From TMED161 sp964532515 (lineage in GTDB: Bacteria; Fidelibacterota; Marinisomatia; SCGC-AAA003-L08; D37C17), in assembly GCA_964532515.1 (NCBI GenBank), contig CAZHKH010000008.1, positions 1 to 32,659 on the forward strand: a DNA stretch of 32,659 bases, in the 5' to 3' direction. Within the stretch, counting starts at the first letter, position 1; each line of letters opens with the position of its first letter. The position numbers were made by a program, and so were the translations under genes. Shown piece after piece: positions 8,711-18,052 of the stretch. Below the pieces are notes generated by a model, which saw only the letters and a list, made by a program, of their open reading frames with translations, was not told the DNA's origin and did not search any database.

Positions 8711-9985
8711 TTAATACCAATTTGTTAGTCGATTAAAAAACTTTTTTATTTTACCTATGATACTAATTTGATTATTACTAATAAAGTCATCTACATTATT
8801 CAAAGATGCATATTTTATTATGCCAATCGCTGTAGCATACCTAGGATCATTTTTATATTGAGATACTTCGTTATCTATAATTTCTGGGTATCCTATTTTT
8901 ACAGGCATATTGAAAATTTCTTGAGATAAATCTATTATATTTTTTAACTGTGATCCGCCTCCTGTAATCACAACTCCAAAATTTAATTTATTAGCTACAT
9001 TGCTTTTTTTAATTTCATCTAATGAATGGGATAATATCTCAATCATTCTAGGTTCTATTACTTCTGATAATAATTTTTGGGTTATTTCAATTGATTCTCT
9101 ACCTTTAACCCCTTTTATTTTAATATTTTCATCAGATGCTAATGCAGACTTTGCGATACCATTATTAATTTTTAATTCTTCAGCTAGCTCTAGTGTAGTT
9201 TTAAATCGATGAGATATGTCCACTGTTATATTTTTCCCAGCTAAAGGAATCGCAGATGAATGCTGTATCCCTCCATCATAATAGACTAATATATCTGTTG
9301 TTCCACCTCCAATATCAATCAGCGCTACTCCTAATTCTTTTTCATTTTTATCTAATACTGCATAAGAAGAAGCGAGCGGTTCTAAAACAAATTGTTTTAT
9401 GCCTATTCCTAATCTATTAAAACATGTTTCTATATCTTTTTCAACATTTATAAGACTTGTAACAAGATGGACATTGACCGCCAAGGTGTTCCCTGATAGT
9501 CCTACTGGATTCACTATTCCTTTTCTATCATCTACTTCATAGGATTGAGATAAAGTATGTAAAATTCTCTTTCCAGGAGATACATTTATAGCCTGAGAAG
9601 CTTCTAAAACTCTCTGAACATCTTTTTCAGAAATTTCCTCTCCAATTCCGCTAACTTGATTACTATTATTGATTGGAATTTTCCCATTGTAATTCATCCC
9701 CTTAATATGATCTCCTGTTATCCCTACATATACATCTTCAATTTCCTTGTCAGCTTTTTCTTCAGCTATTTTAATTGCGCTATCTAATGATTTTGTTGTT
9801 TTAACTATATCAACTACTATACCCTTTTTTAATCCATCAGATGGGTGCTGTCCTATTCCTAATATTTTAATTTTTTTAATATTATTACTTATACTGGAAT
9901 CATCCTCAAAATAGATTTCTGCGATTACTGCGACAACTTTTGTTGTGCCGATATCAATCCCTGTTATTAATTTTTTATTTTCCAT
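8711..9985 (-). CDS. ftsA: Cell division protein FtsA
   Basis: Actin-fold ATPase that tethers FtsZ filaments to the membrane and signals to the septal synthase. Phosphate-binding motif 1 is DIGTTK (11-16) and motif 2 is IDIGGGTTD (223-231), with an adenosine motif VVITGGGSQL near residue 350. The 1C (SHS2) domain typical of FtsA lies between the two halves of subdomain 1A. The last residues (about IIGKIKKFFNRLTNWY) form a basic, aromatic amphipathic helix, the expected membrane-targeting sequence. The length of 424 residues is standard. It starts 4 bases after the ftsQ stop and directly precedes ftsZ, the usual order. Confidence 0.98.
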   Translation of the reverse strand: MENKKLITGIDIGTTKVVAVIAEIYFEDDSSISNNIKKIKILGIGQHPSDGLKKGIVVDIVKTTKSLDSAIKIAEEKADKEIEDVYVGITGDHIKGMNYNGKIPINNSNQVSGIGEEISEKDVQRVLEASQAINVSPGKRILHTLSQSYEVDDRKGIVNPVGLSGNTLAVNVHLVTSLINVEKDIETCFNRLGIGIKQFVLEPLASSYAVLDKNEKELGVALIDIGGGTTDILVYYDGGIQHSSAIPLAGKNITVDISHRFKTTLELAEELKINNGIAKSALASDENIKIKGVKGRESIEITQKLLSEVIEPRMIEILSHSLDEIKKSNVANKLNFGVVITGGGSQLKNIIDLSQEIFNMPVKIGYPEIIDNEVSQYKNDPRYATAIGIIKYASLNNVDDFISNNQISIIGKIKKFFNRLTNWY

Positions 9986-9989
9986 ATTA

Positions 9990-10700
9990 TTAAATTGTAT
10001 TCCTACTTTTTACAATAACATCTAGATGAGAAAATTTTATATATTCATAGTTGTTCATATCGTTTAAAAAATCAGAAATGTAATTTGTTTGTTCGATATA
10101 ATGATTTTTATCAAAGGAAATCCAAGAATTCATTGTCTTTACAATAATATTGTCATCATTTGATTTAATGGTTTTTATCACATGAAAAAATGCTGGAGTA
10201 TTATTGAAAATATGATGGAGTATTCTATATTCATTTGAGTTAAATATATTTTTTATATTTAACTCACCATCTGATTCTAATTCTGGAACATTAATTGAAC
10301 TAGATATATTAGAGCTACATAGGAATCCATTATTATTATTATCTACAAGGAAATTAGTATTATTTGATTTAAATATTCCAATAGGAGAAATTTCAATGAT
10401 ATCTAGAATAATTGTCTTTGGGTAAACCTTAATAAGATTAACTGAAGAAATAAATTCATTCTCCAAAATTTTATTTTCTATATCATCTAAATCTAAAGAA
10501 TATATATTTTTATTAATTAAATAAGAAAATTGCTTTTCTAAACTTTCTTCTTTAGTAAGATCGCATCCACTAATTATTATCTGATCTACTCTGAAAATAT
10601 TATTTTCTTTTCCTATTGAGTCAATAATACCAAAGACTAGAAATGAAATAGAAGTAAATAAAAGTAACTTATATATGATATTGTTTATATTTTCTTTCAA
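9990..10700 (-). CDS. ftsQ: Cell division protein FtsQ/DivIB
   Basis: Bitopic inner-membrane divisome scaffold that links FtsL/FtsB and the septal synthase. It has a short cytoplasmic amino terminus, one transmembrane helix (about 8-28) and a POTRA-like domain (about 36-106) beginning FRVDQIIISGC and including the YPKTIILDI stretch. A beta-rich FtsQ-type periplasmic domain follows. The sequence is diverged, so the call rests on topology, the POTRA features, the length of 236 residues and the position between murC and ftsA. The start codon is TTG at 10700, supported by GGAGAG upstream. murC reaches ftsQ directly, without murB or ddl between them. Confidence 0.9.
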   Translation of the reverse strand: MKENINNIIYKLLLFTSISFLVFGIIDSIGKENNIFRVDQIIISGCDLTKEESLEKQFSYLINKNIYSLDLDDIENKILENEFISSVNLIKVYPKTIILDIIEISPIGIFKSNNTNFLVDNNNNGFLCSSNISSSINVPELESDGELNIKNIFNSNEYRILHHIFNNTPAFFHVIKTIKSNDDNIIVKTMNSWISFDKNHYIEQTNYISDFLNDMNNYEYIKFSHLDVIVKSRNTI

Positions 10701-10705
10701 TTATT

Positions 10706-10711
10706 CTCTCC
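10706..10711 (-). promoter_or_regulatory. Shine-Dalgarno site of ftsQ
   Basis: GGAGAG on the minus strand, with 7 bases between GGAG and the TTG at 10700. No in-frame ATG close by would keep the short cytoplasmic tail and membrane helix, so this site decides the TTG start. Confidence 0.7.
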
Positions 10712-10745
10712 ATAAAAATGATCTCTTTGAAATAAATTTGTCATT

Positions 10746-12119
10746 TTACAATTTTCTTTCAACTTCCTCAAAAATACTATCTGTAATATTTCTAATATCT
10801 CCAGCTCCCATAACAATTATCATATCATTATCAGAGCTAATTTCTGATAATTTTTGAGGGATATTATCCTTAGAGATTAAAAATGAACTATCACATTTAA
10901 GTCTATTTAATATTAATCCTGAATTTACTCCATCTATTTTTTCTTCTCTTGAAGGGTATATGTCTGTTAGTACTACAATGTCAGCATTTGATAAAACGCC
11001 AGAGAATTCTTTGTAAAATTCTTTTGTTCTTGAATATAGATGAGGTTGAAAAACAATAATTAAATTATTTATATCCCAACCAGCTTTAGCTGAATTTATG
11101 GTAGCATTTATTTCAGATGGATGATGAGCATAGTCATCTACAATAGTTATATTGTTAGCAGTAATATACTTTATTTCAAATCTTCTTTTAACTCCTTTAT
11201 AATCATATAACCCTTCTTTTATTATATCTATTGGAATATTTAATTCTCTTGCTATAGCTATTGCTGCCAATGAATTTAGAATATTATGCTCACCTGGGAC
11301 TCGTAAATTACATTTCCCATAATTATTGTTATCTATAATTAAATCAAAAGAGGAGTTTGTTTGAGAAAATGATGGTTTTTCATACCTAATATCGCATTGA
11401 ATTGATTTTCCATATTTTAAATATGGTCGTTTAATATTATCTATAATTGATTTTATATTTTCATCATCATAACAAATTATATTTATTCCATAAAATGATG
11501 TGGAGTTAATAAATGTTAAGAATGTATCTTTTAAACTATCTAAATCTTCGTAACAATCAGAATGCTCATAATCTATATTTGTAACAACTGACATAGAAGG
11601 CTTTAATGATAATAAAGTTCTATCATATTCATCTGCTTCTACAATAATTGTATCTCCATCACCTAGGAGTGTATTTGATTGGAAGTCTTGAACGATTCCC
11701 CCTACAATCAGTGTCGGCTTATGTTCAGATTTGCTCAATATTACGCTTAGCATTGATGCTGTTGTGGTTTTTCCATGAGTGCCAGCCACTGCAACACTAT
11801 TAGCTTTAACTTTTAATAGTTCTCCTAACATCTCTGCTCTTTTAATAACAGGAATATTCATTTTTCTAGACCTCTGTATCTCGCAATTATCACCTTTAAC
11901 AGCAGAAGAATAAACTACTAAATTTACTCCCCCTATATTTTGTTCGTCGTGACCAATTTTTATATCAATTCCAATACTTTCTAGATGTTTTGTTCTTCCT
12001 GATTCTGATATGTCAGAACCTGTTATAATAAGTCCAAGATTATGTAATAATTCAGCCATTCCACTCATGCCTATGCCGCCTATTCCAATAAAGTGAATTC
12101 TTTTTCTTTTACCTAACAT
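10746..12119 (-). CDS. murC: UDP-N-acetylmuramate--L-alanine ligase MurC
   Basis: Cytoplasmic ATP-dependent ligase adding L-Ala to UDP-MurNAc, the first step of stem-peptide synthesis. The amino-terminal UDP-binding signature IHFIGIGGIGMSGMAELL (about 8-25) is specific to MurC. The ATP loop GTHGKTTT is at 113-120, and VEADEYDRTLL follows in the central domain. DDYAHHPSEI in the carboxy-terminal domain is also MurC-typical. The length of 457 residues is normal. Its ATG lies 11 bases inside the end of murG, which predicts translational coupling. A 45-base gap separates it from ftsQ. Confidence 0.98.
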   Translation of the reverse strand: MLGKRKRIHFIGIGGIGMSGMAELLHNLGLIITGSDISESGRTKHLESIGIDIKIGHDEQNIGGVNLVVYSSAVKGDNCEIQRSRKMNIPVIKRAEMLGELLKVKANSVAVAGTHGKTTTASMLSVILSKSEHKPTLIVGGIVQDFQSNTLLGDGDTIIVEADEYDRTLLSLKPSMSVVTNIDYEHSDCYEDLDSLKDTFLTFINSTSFYGINIICYDDENIKSIIDNIKRPYLKYGKSIQCDIRYEKPSFSQTNSSFDLIIDNNNYGKCNLRVPGEHNILNSLAAIAIARELNIPIDIIKEGLYDYKGVKRRFEIKYITANNITIVDDYAHHPSEINATINSAKAGWDINNLIIVFQPHLYSRTKEFYKEFSGVLSNADIVVLTDIYPSREEKIDGVNSGLILNRLKCDSSFLISKDNIPQKLSEISSDNDMIIVMGAGDIRNITDSIFEEVERKL

Positions 12120-13215
12120 CTAATACCATCTCTTTTATTTTTTCTTTTATTAAAAAACTTGAATTTCTATTTGAAAATTTGAGGGCATTCTTCTTTAAAA
12201 GATTTATTTTTTCACTTGAATCAATTATTTCAAAGATTTTATTTTCGAGGATATTATCTTTAAATTCATTTTCCTTGACCATTACTGAAGCACCTATATT
12301 GTCAAGGACTTGTGCATTTAGTTCTTGATGATTATTTGCTGCAAATGGATAGGGAATTAATATTGAAGGTTTACCCAAATATAATATTTCAGATATTGCG
12401 GTTGCTCCAGCTCTTGATATAATCAAATCAGATGCTGAATAAGCATACTCCATCTTATCTATAAAATCAAATTTCTTTATATTTGGATCATTTACTTTTT
12501 TAATTATATCAGCAGAATTGTTCCCAGTTTGCCATATGATTTGAATATTTTTATCTAGATACTGTCTATAATTAAGTTGGAAATGTTTATTGATTGATCT
12601 TGCGCCTTGACTTCCACCTATAATTAGTATTGTATGTTTTCCCAGATCAAGTCCAAGTTTTTTCCTTGATTCTTGTGTGTCAAGCTGTTTGATTTGCTTT
12701 CTTATTGGGTTTCCTGTTAAAAAATAATTATTTTTATTTAGATATTTTTTAGTGGCATCAAATGAAGTGAAAACTATATCTACTTTATTAGAAAATTTCC
12801 TTGTAACCAATCCTGGTAAAACATTTTGTTCTTGGATTGCTGTTAATATATTTTTTTTAATCGCAATATATAATGGTAATGCACAAGAATATCCTCCTGT
12901 CCCAATAACTAAATCAGGATTAAAATTTTTAAATATTCTTTTTACTCTCAAATAGGTCATTAAAACTTTAAATGGTAAAACAATATTTTTAATGATACTA
13001 CTTATACTAAAATCTCGAGCGACTCCCTTTATATCTAACAACTCTATTTTATTTTTTTCAATAAATTTCCCACTTGATTCAATCCCATTTTTACTCCCAA
13101 TATACTTTACTATAATTCCTTCATTCTCTAATTCTTGACCAATTGCTATTGCTGGGAATAGATGTCCTCCAGTTCCCCCTCCAGCAATAATTATTTTTTT
13201 TAATTTAATGTTCAT
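12109..13215 (-). CDS. murG: Lipid II synthase, GlcNAc transferase MurG
   Basis: Membrane-associated GT-B glycosyltransferase that adds GlcNAc to lipid I, making lipid II. It has the lipid-carrier loop GGGTGGH (12-18), a GTGGY motif (106-110), QEQN (128-131), GGSQGA (200-205) and SRAGATAISE (268-276) in the UDP-GlcNAc binding half, followed by HQELNA (296-301). The length of 368 residues is standard. It overlaps ftsW upstream and murC downstream by 11 bases each, placing lipid II synthesis between the septal glycosyltransferase and the first Mur ligase. Confidence 0.98.
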   Translation of the reverse strand: MNIKLKKIIIAGGGTGGHLFPAIAIGQELENEGIIVKYIGSKNGIESSGKFIEKNKIELLDIKGVARDFSISSIIKNIVLPFKVLMTYLRVKRIFKNFNPDLVIGTGGYSCALPLYIAIKKNILTAIQEQNVLPGLVTRKFSNKVDIVFTSFDATKKYLNKNNYFLTGNPIRKQIKQLDTQESRKKLGLDLGKHTILIIGGSQGARSINKHFQLNYRQYLDKNIQIIWQTGNNSADIIKKVNDPNIKKFDFIDKMEYAYSASDLIISRAGATAISEILYLGKPSILIPYPFAANNHQELNAQVLDNIGASVMVKENEFKDNILENKIFEIIDSSEKINLLKKNALKFSNRNSSFLIKEKIKEMVLDVR

Positions 13216-14299
13216 TATAGCTTACCATTTTATTGGCTAAATTATTTTTTCCCATATTAAATATTATTCCCATCGATGCAAGACTTAGGATTAAATGTGA
13301 TCCTCCATAGCTCATGAAGGGAAGAGGTAAACCAGTTGTAGGGAAGATACCAACTACATATGCAGAATTAATTAAAAAATAAATTACTATGTTCATTATA
13401 ATTCCTAATCCTAAGAAAAAACCAAAAAGGTCTTGTATGTTCTGGAGTATTTTAATTGAATAGTAGAGAAATAAAAAAAATAGTATAAATATTGATAGTA
13501 TTCCTAAGAATCCAAATTCTTCACCAATAATTGGAAGAATAAAATCAGTGTGAGCTGCAGGTAAATGACCTCTTTTAATTATACTCTGATCAAGACCATT
13601 ACCTATTAGTCCGCCATTTGATAGAGCTAATAAAGAACCTGTGTTTTGGCTATCTCCTATCCCATAGTACCAATTTGTAAATCTTCTATATTGAAAATTA
13701 GTTGAAAAAATTTTCATAATAACAATAATGCTACTAGATAGAGTTGTATAATAAATATATTTAACATCTATTCCCGCAACATATATCATGACTAACAATA
13801 TCAATGATATCGTAAAAGTTGTACTCATATCTGGTTGAAAGAAAATTAAAAGAAGTGTTATTCCTATGTATGGGATTAAATCATTTATAAGAATTTTTAT
13901 ATCATTAATTTTCTTTTTATTTATTTCTATAAATGAAGCTAAATATATAATTAACCCAAATTTGGCTACATCTGAGGTGCTAATTATATTCTTTCCAAAA
14001 ATAATTAAGCCTCTTGAGGTTGGGAGGTGTTGTGATGTCAGATATCCGAAAAATATTATTACCCAACAAGAAATAATGATGATTCTTGAATTTCTATTAT
14101 AAAATCTATAATCAATAAAAGAAACAATTAGCAATAATATGAATCCAATAAATAGTCTGATGGATTGATTAGTAAAAAAATATTTATAATCTAAAAATCT
14201 TGAAGCTGCATAAGATGAGCTGGCGCTGTAAAGTGAAATAATACCTATAGAGCAAAGTAGAAATATTAAAATTTTTAAGTTTGTTATATTGTCCTTCAT
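13205..14299 (-). CDS. ftsW: Septal peptidoglycan glycosyltransferase FtsW (SEDS family)
   Basis: Polytopic inner-membrane SEDS protein that polymerises lipid II at the septum together with the class B PBP. It has many hydrophobic helices. The family signatures are FQPDMST (154-160), LPAAHTDFILPIIGEEFGFLG (246-266), with D252 in the conserved TDF position, and GLPLPFMSYGGS (323-334). The length of 364 residues is within the family range. Where many FtsW/RodA proteins have QPSE before helix 4, this has STSD (107-110), a conservative but uncommon variant. FtsW is preferred over RodA because of its position between murD and murG. It starts 2 bases after murD and overlaps murG by 11 bases. Confidence 0.95.
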   Translation of the reverse strand: MKDNITNLKILIFLLCSIGIISLYSASSSYAASRFLDYKYFFTNQSIRLFIGFILLLIVSFIDYRFYNRNSRIIIISCWVIIFFGYLTSQHLPTSRGLIIFGKNIISTSDVAKFGLIIYLASFIEINKKKINDIKILINDLIPYIGITLLLIFFQPDMSTTFTISLILLVMIYVAGIDVKYIYYTTLSSSIIVIMKIFSTNFQYRRFTNWYYGIGDSQNTGSLLALSNGGLIGNGLDQSIIKRGHLPAAHTDFILPIIGEEFGFLGILSIFILFFLFLYYSIKILQNIQDLFGFFLGLGIIMNIVIYFLINSAYVVGIFPTTGLPLPFMSYGGSHLILSLASMGIIFNMGKNNLANKMVSYNEH

Positions 14300-14301
14300 C
14301 T

Positions 14302-15585
14302 TTAGGCTAATCCAATGATTATATCTTTAAATTTATTTCCACGTTCTCTATAGTTTTCAAATTGATCGTAGCTTGCACAGCCAGGAGATAAAAGTAATAC
14401 ATTTTTTTTCTTTGAATTTGAAATAGCTTTTAAAACTGCCTTTGAAAATATTTTATTATAGCAACAGCTGAAATCTGATTTTATCGTATTGAATATTCTT
14501 TCTCCACTTTCTCCATAGCAAGAGACAAATTTAATTTTATCTTTAAAAATTTTCATTGCAGATAAAAAATTTGAATTGCCTTTGTCAAGACCCCCAATTA
14601 TAATAACAATATCATCTGGAAATGAATTAATTGCAGCTATCATTGATTCTATATTTGTAGCTTTTGAATCATTGTAAATAGAAATTCCATTTATTTTTTT
14701 TATAAATTCTAATCTATGTGGAAGTGATTTGAATTTTTTTAAGACATTAATAATAACATCCTCTTTTATGCGATACACATTTGAAATAGCTAATACGGCA
14801 GCGATATTACTATGGTTATGTTTTCCCTTTAGGTGAATAGCTTTAGTATCTATATTTATTTTAGATATATCTGAACATGAAAATTGTATAGCTTTTTTAT
14901 TATTAATCTTTTCTCTTAAAATTTGATCGTCTTTATTGTACACTATTGAGCCACTATCTCTAGTTAATTCCATGATTTTTAACTTTGCATCTATATAATC
15001 TTGAAAATTTTTATGACGATCTAAGTGATCTTCTGATATGTTTAATAAACACCCTACATCAAGAGATAAATTACTAGTCTCCTCAAGCTGAAAACTGCTT
15101 AATTCCAATATATGTATTCCTTCTTTTTGTTTTGTTAATATTTCATCTAATACATTATCAGAAAAAGGGATTCCTACATTTCCCCCTAATATTGAATTAT
15201 ATCCTGCCTTTTTAAATATTTTGTTCAGCAATTCAACTGTTGTTGTTTTTCCATTTGAGCCGGTTATCCCTATAATTGGAAGTTCTGTAAATAAGCCAGC
15301 AAATTCTATTTCACTAATTATCCTTATCTTTTTTGATTTTGCTTTTTTAATAATTTCAATATTATTTGATACCCCAGGGCTTTTAATGATAAAATCTGAT
15401 TCTAAAACTTTATCAGAGTGGCCACCTAATTCAATATTGATATTATTTAGATTTATTATATTAAGGTCTAATCTTGAATCACTTAGTAATACCTCCGCGC
15501 CCATATGACTTGCAAGTCTAGCTGCAGAGACGCCACTCTTACCTGCGCCAATAATAGATATTTTTTTTGATAATAGATTAATCAT
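14302..15585 (-). CDS. murD: UDP-MurNAc-L-Ala--D-glutamate ligase MurD
   Basis: Cytoplasmic ATP-dependent ligase adding D-Glu to the stem peptide. A Rossmann-like amino-terminal domain (KISIIGAGKSGVSAARLA, 8-25) binds the UDP substrate. The ATP loop GSNGKTTT is at 109-116, then LELSSFQLE and NISEDHLDRH in the central domain. YNDSKATN, IIIGGLDKG and LLSPGCASYDQF are MurD hallmarks of the carboxy-terminal half. The length of 427 residues is slightly short but complete. Its ATG overlaps the mraY stop in an ATGA arrangement. Confidence 0.98.
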   Translation of the reverse strand: MINLLSKKISIIGAGKSGVSAARLASHMGAEVLLSDSRLDLNIINLNNINIELGGHSDKVLESDFIIKSPGVSNNIEIIKKAKSKKIRIISEIEFAGLFTELPIIGITGSNGKTTTVELLNKIFKKAGYNSILGGNVGIPFSDNVLDEILTKQKEGIHILELSSFQLEETSNLSLDVGCLLNISEDHLDRHKNFQDYIDAKLKIMELTRDSGSIVYNKDDQILREKINNKKAIQFSCSDISKINIDTKAIHLKGKHNHSNIAAVLAISNVYRIKEDVIINVLKKFKSLPHRLEFIKKINGISIYNDSKATNIESMIAAINSFPDDIVIIIGGLDKGNSNFLSAMKIFKDKIKFVSCYGESGERIFNTIKSDFSCCYNKIFSKAVLKAISNSKKKNVLLLSPGCASYDQFENYRERGNKFKDIIIGLA

Positions 15586-16712
15586 TGAATTTTAAATGAT
15601 GTTAGTGATATTATTGAAAAAATAATGCCTATTATCCAAAGTCTAACTACTACTTGATTTTCATGCCAACCCAATAATTCAAAATGATGGTGTATTGGAG
15701 CCATTTTAAAAACTCTTTTTCCCTTCCCCGTTTTATATTTCGTTATTTTATAATAGGAAACTTGTATAATTACACTCATTGCCTCTATTACAAATACTCC
15801 TCCAATAATTATTAATAGAATCTCTTTTTTAAATAAGATGGCCATAACTCCAATTGCAGCGCCTATTGGTAGTGAACCCGTATCTCCCATGAATATTTTA
15901 GCAGGATAGGCATTAAACCATAAAAATCCTATACAGCTACCTACTAATATTAACGCAAAAACAAATATCTCTTCAGACTTAGGCACGAATACTATATTTA
16001 AATAATCACTGAAATCATATCTGCTGGTTGCATACGCAATAGCCGAGAAAGTTAAGCAGCTGATCGCAACTAGGCCTGCTGCTAATCCATCAAGACCATC
16101 AGTTAAATTGATTGCGTTTGATGATGCCGTAATAATAATGATCACTAGCGGGACATAAAAAAATCCTATATCAAATACCCCATTTGCTATAAATGGCAAA
16201 GATATTGAAGTATTGCTAACAGCCAAATTACCTCCATCTTCGATTATAAAAGAAAAATGATTAATCGATTTTAAATAAAACCCTAATAAAGAGCCACAAA
16301 TGAACTGGCCAATTAATTTATATCTAGCAATTAAGCCTTTATTGTAAGATTTTATTACTTTTAAATAATCATCAACAAAGCCTATAAATCCCATAAAAAT
16401 AGTTGTAAATAAAATTAATTGAAAAAATTCATTATCTAGTCTACACCAAAGGATAGAGGGGAGGATAATTGATAATAATAAAATTATCCCCCCCATAGTT
16501 GGAGTACCTTCTTTTTTTTGGTGAGATTCAGGCCCATTATAGATTTTTTCGCCAATTTGACGAAATTTGAGTGTGCGGATGATTTTAGGCCCAATGAAGA
16601 AACTTATAAATAAAGATGTAATTGCTGCACCAGCAGCTCTAAATGTTAAATATTGAAAAATATTAAATATAAAATAATGTTCTGATAATGGATAAAATAA
16701 CTCGTACAACAT
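15582..16712 (-). CDS. mraY: Phospho-MurNAc-pentapeptide transferase MraY
   Basis: Polytopic inner-membrane transferase that puts phospho-MurNAc-pentapeptide onto undecaprenyl phosphate, making lipid I. Its signatures are the PTMGG motif (71-75), the catalytic aspartate pair in FVDDYLK (112-118), NLTDGLDGLAAG (202-213), MGDTGS (275-280) and the histidine motif HHHFE (341-345). About ten hydrophobic helices are visible. The length of 376 residues is on the long side of normal because of a loop at about 228-250. The murF stop and the mraY start share one base (TAATG), which predicts reinitiation. Confidence 0.98.
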   Translation of the reverse strand: MLYELFYPLSEHYFIFNIFQYLTFRAAGAAITSLFISFFIGPKIIRTLKFRQIGEKIYNGPESHQKKEGTPTMGGIILLLSIILPSILWCRLDNEFFQLILFTTIFMGFIGFVDDYLKVIKSYNKGLIARYKLIGQFICGSLLGFYLKSINHFSFIIEDGGNLAVSNTSISLPFIANGVFDIGFFYVPLVIIIITASSNAINLTDGLDGLAAGLVAISCLTFSAIAYATSRYDFSDYLNIVFVPKSEEIFVFALILVGSCIGFLWFNAYPAKIFMGDTGSLPIGAAIGVMAILFKKEILLIIIGGVFVIEAMSVIIQVSYYKITKYKTGKGKRVFKMAPIHHHFELLGWHENQVVVRLWIIGIIFSIISLTSFKIQ

Positions 16713-18052
16713 TAAGCTATCCCTTCTATTATTTTTTCCATTTTCATGCTTCTGGAGCCTTTTACATATATAATATCATTAGTATCCATGACTTTTTTTA
16801 AATCAATAATCAATGAACTATGATTTTTATAATGCCTTATATCTAATTGAGAGGCCTTTTCCTTTCCCTCTAAATAAAGACTATGCATAAGAGTTCCGTA
16901 AGTAAAAACATGTGAAGCCCTACTTTTAAGAATATGTTCTAATAATTTTTTGTGTAACTTTTGTTCATCTTCTCCTAGCTCTAACATATCTCCTAACACT
17001 ATTAATATTCGATTTGCTCCTTTTATTTTACTGATCATATCTAATCCAGACCTCATAGATGAGTAATTTGCATTATAGCTATCATTAATAATCATACAAT
17101 TATTATGATTAATTATGTTCCCTCTTCCAATTGGTACTTGGAAAGAGGATAGCCTTTCATTAAAGCTATTAGTATCTATTCCTAATTCAGAAGAGATAGA
17201 AAAGACTGTTAAAATATTTTGAGGAAGAATCTTTGTTAAATCTGGAATGTTAATTATTTCATCATTAATTGTAATAACATCTGAACTGCTAATTTGATAT
17301 TTAGCACTATAATCTAAGTTATCAGAAAAACCGTATTTAATAACCTTACATCTATTATATAAATTGGTTGAAGCAATAAAAGGATCATCCATATTTAAAA
17401 ATGCAATTCCATTTTTTGTTAATGATTTTAGTAATTCTACTTTCTCTCTATATACTCCACTCATGTTTTGGAAATTAATTAGATGAGATTCAGAAATATT
17501 TGTTATAACGCCTAAATCTGGTTTTGCTATATCAGATAAATATTTAATTTCACCTTTATTGTTTGTTCCTATCTCCGCAATAAAAATTTCATCTGTACTA
17601 GATATTGAGAATGTTGACATCGGCATCCCTATAGTACTATTATAATTCTCTTTTGTATATGATATTGAAAACTTTGATTTTAAGATATGAGCTAATAATT
17701 CTTTTGTCGTTGTTTTTCCATTTGAGCCAGTTATACCAACTACTTTGCAGTTCATATACGAACGATATAATTTCGATAATGACTTCAATGTAATTTTAGA
17801 TGATTTTACTTTAACTATATTCTTATCATTAAATGACTCATTTATTATTAATGCTGCTCCTTTTTTTATACATTCATCTATATAATTATGGCCATCCGTT
17901 GCTTTACCTTTTAAAGCAATAAATACATCTCCAGTTTTGATCTTCCTTGAATCAAAAGAAATTCCATTAAAAGATTCAGTATTAATCTTGATATTTAATA
18001 TTTCAAATACACACTGAGAAAATATTTTTTTATTTCCTATTTCAATTCTCAT
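16712..18052 (-). CDS. murF: UDP-MurNAc-tripeptide--D-Ala-D-Ala ligase MurF
   Basis: Cytoplasmic ligase adding the D-Ala-D-Ala dipeptide, the last cytoplasmic step of the precursor. The amino-terminal domain has FDSRKIKTGDVFIALKG (33-49), the ATP loop GSNGKTTT is at 109-116, and the central domain has AEIGTNNKGEI and NISESHL. The carboxy-terminal part carries INDSYNANYSSM, typical of MurF. The length is 446 residues. The D-Ala-D-Ala ligase (ddl) that makes its substrate is not in this window. It overlaps murE by 11 bases and mraY by 1. Confidence 0.97.
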   Translation of the reverse strand: MRIEIGNKKIFSQCVFEILNIKINTESFNGISFDSRKIKTGDVFIALKGKATDGHNYIDECIKKGAALIINESFNDKNIVKVKSSKITLKSLSKLYRSYMNCKVVGITGSNGKTTTKELLAHILKSKFSISYTKENYNSTIGMPMSTFSISSTDEIFIAEIGTNNKGEIKYLSDIAKPDLGVITNISESHLINFQNMSGVYREKVELLKSLTKNGIAFLNMDDPFIASTNLYNRCKVIKYGFSDNLDYSAKYQISSSDVITINDEIINIPDLTKILPQNILTVFSISSELGIDTNSFNERLSSFQVPIGRGNIINHNNCMIINDSYNANYSSMRSGLDMISKIKGANRILIVLGDMLELGEDEQKLHKKLLEHILKSRASHVFTYGTLMHSLYLEGKEKASQLDIRHYKNHSSLIIDLKKVMDTNDIIYVKGSRSMKMEKIIEGIA

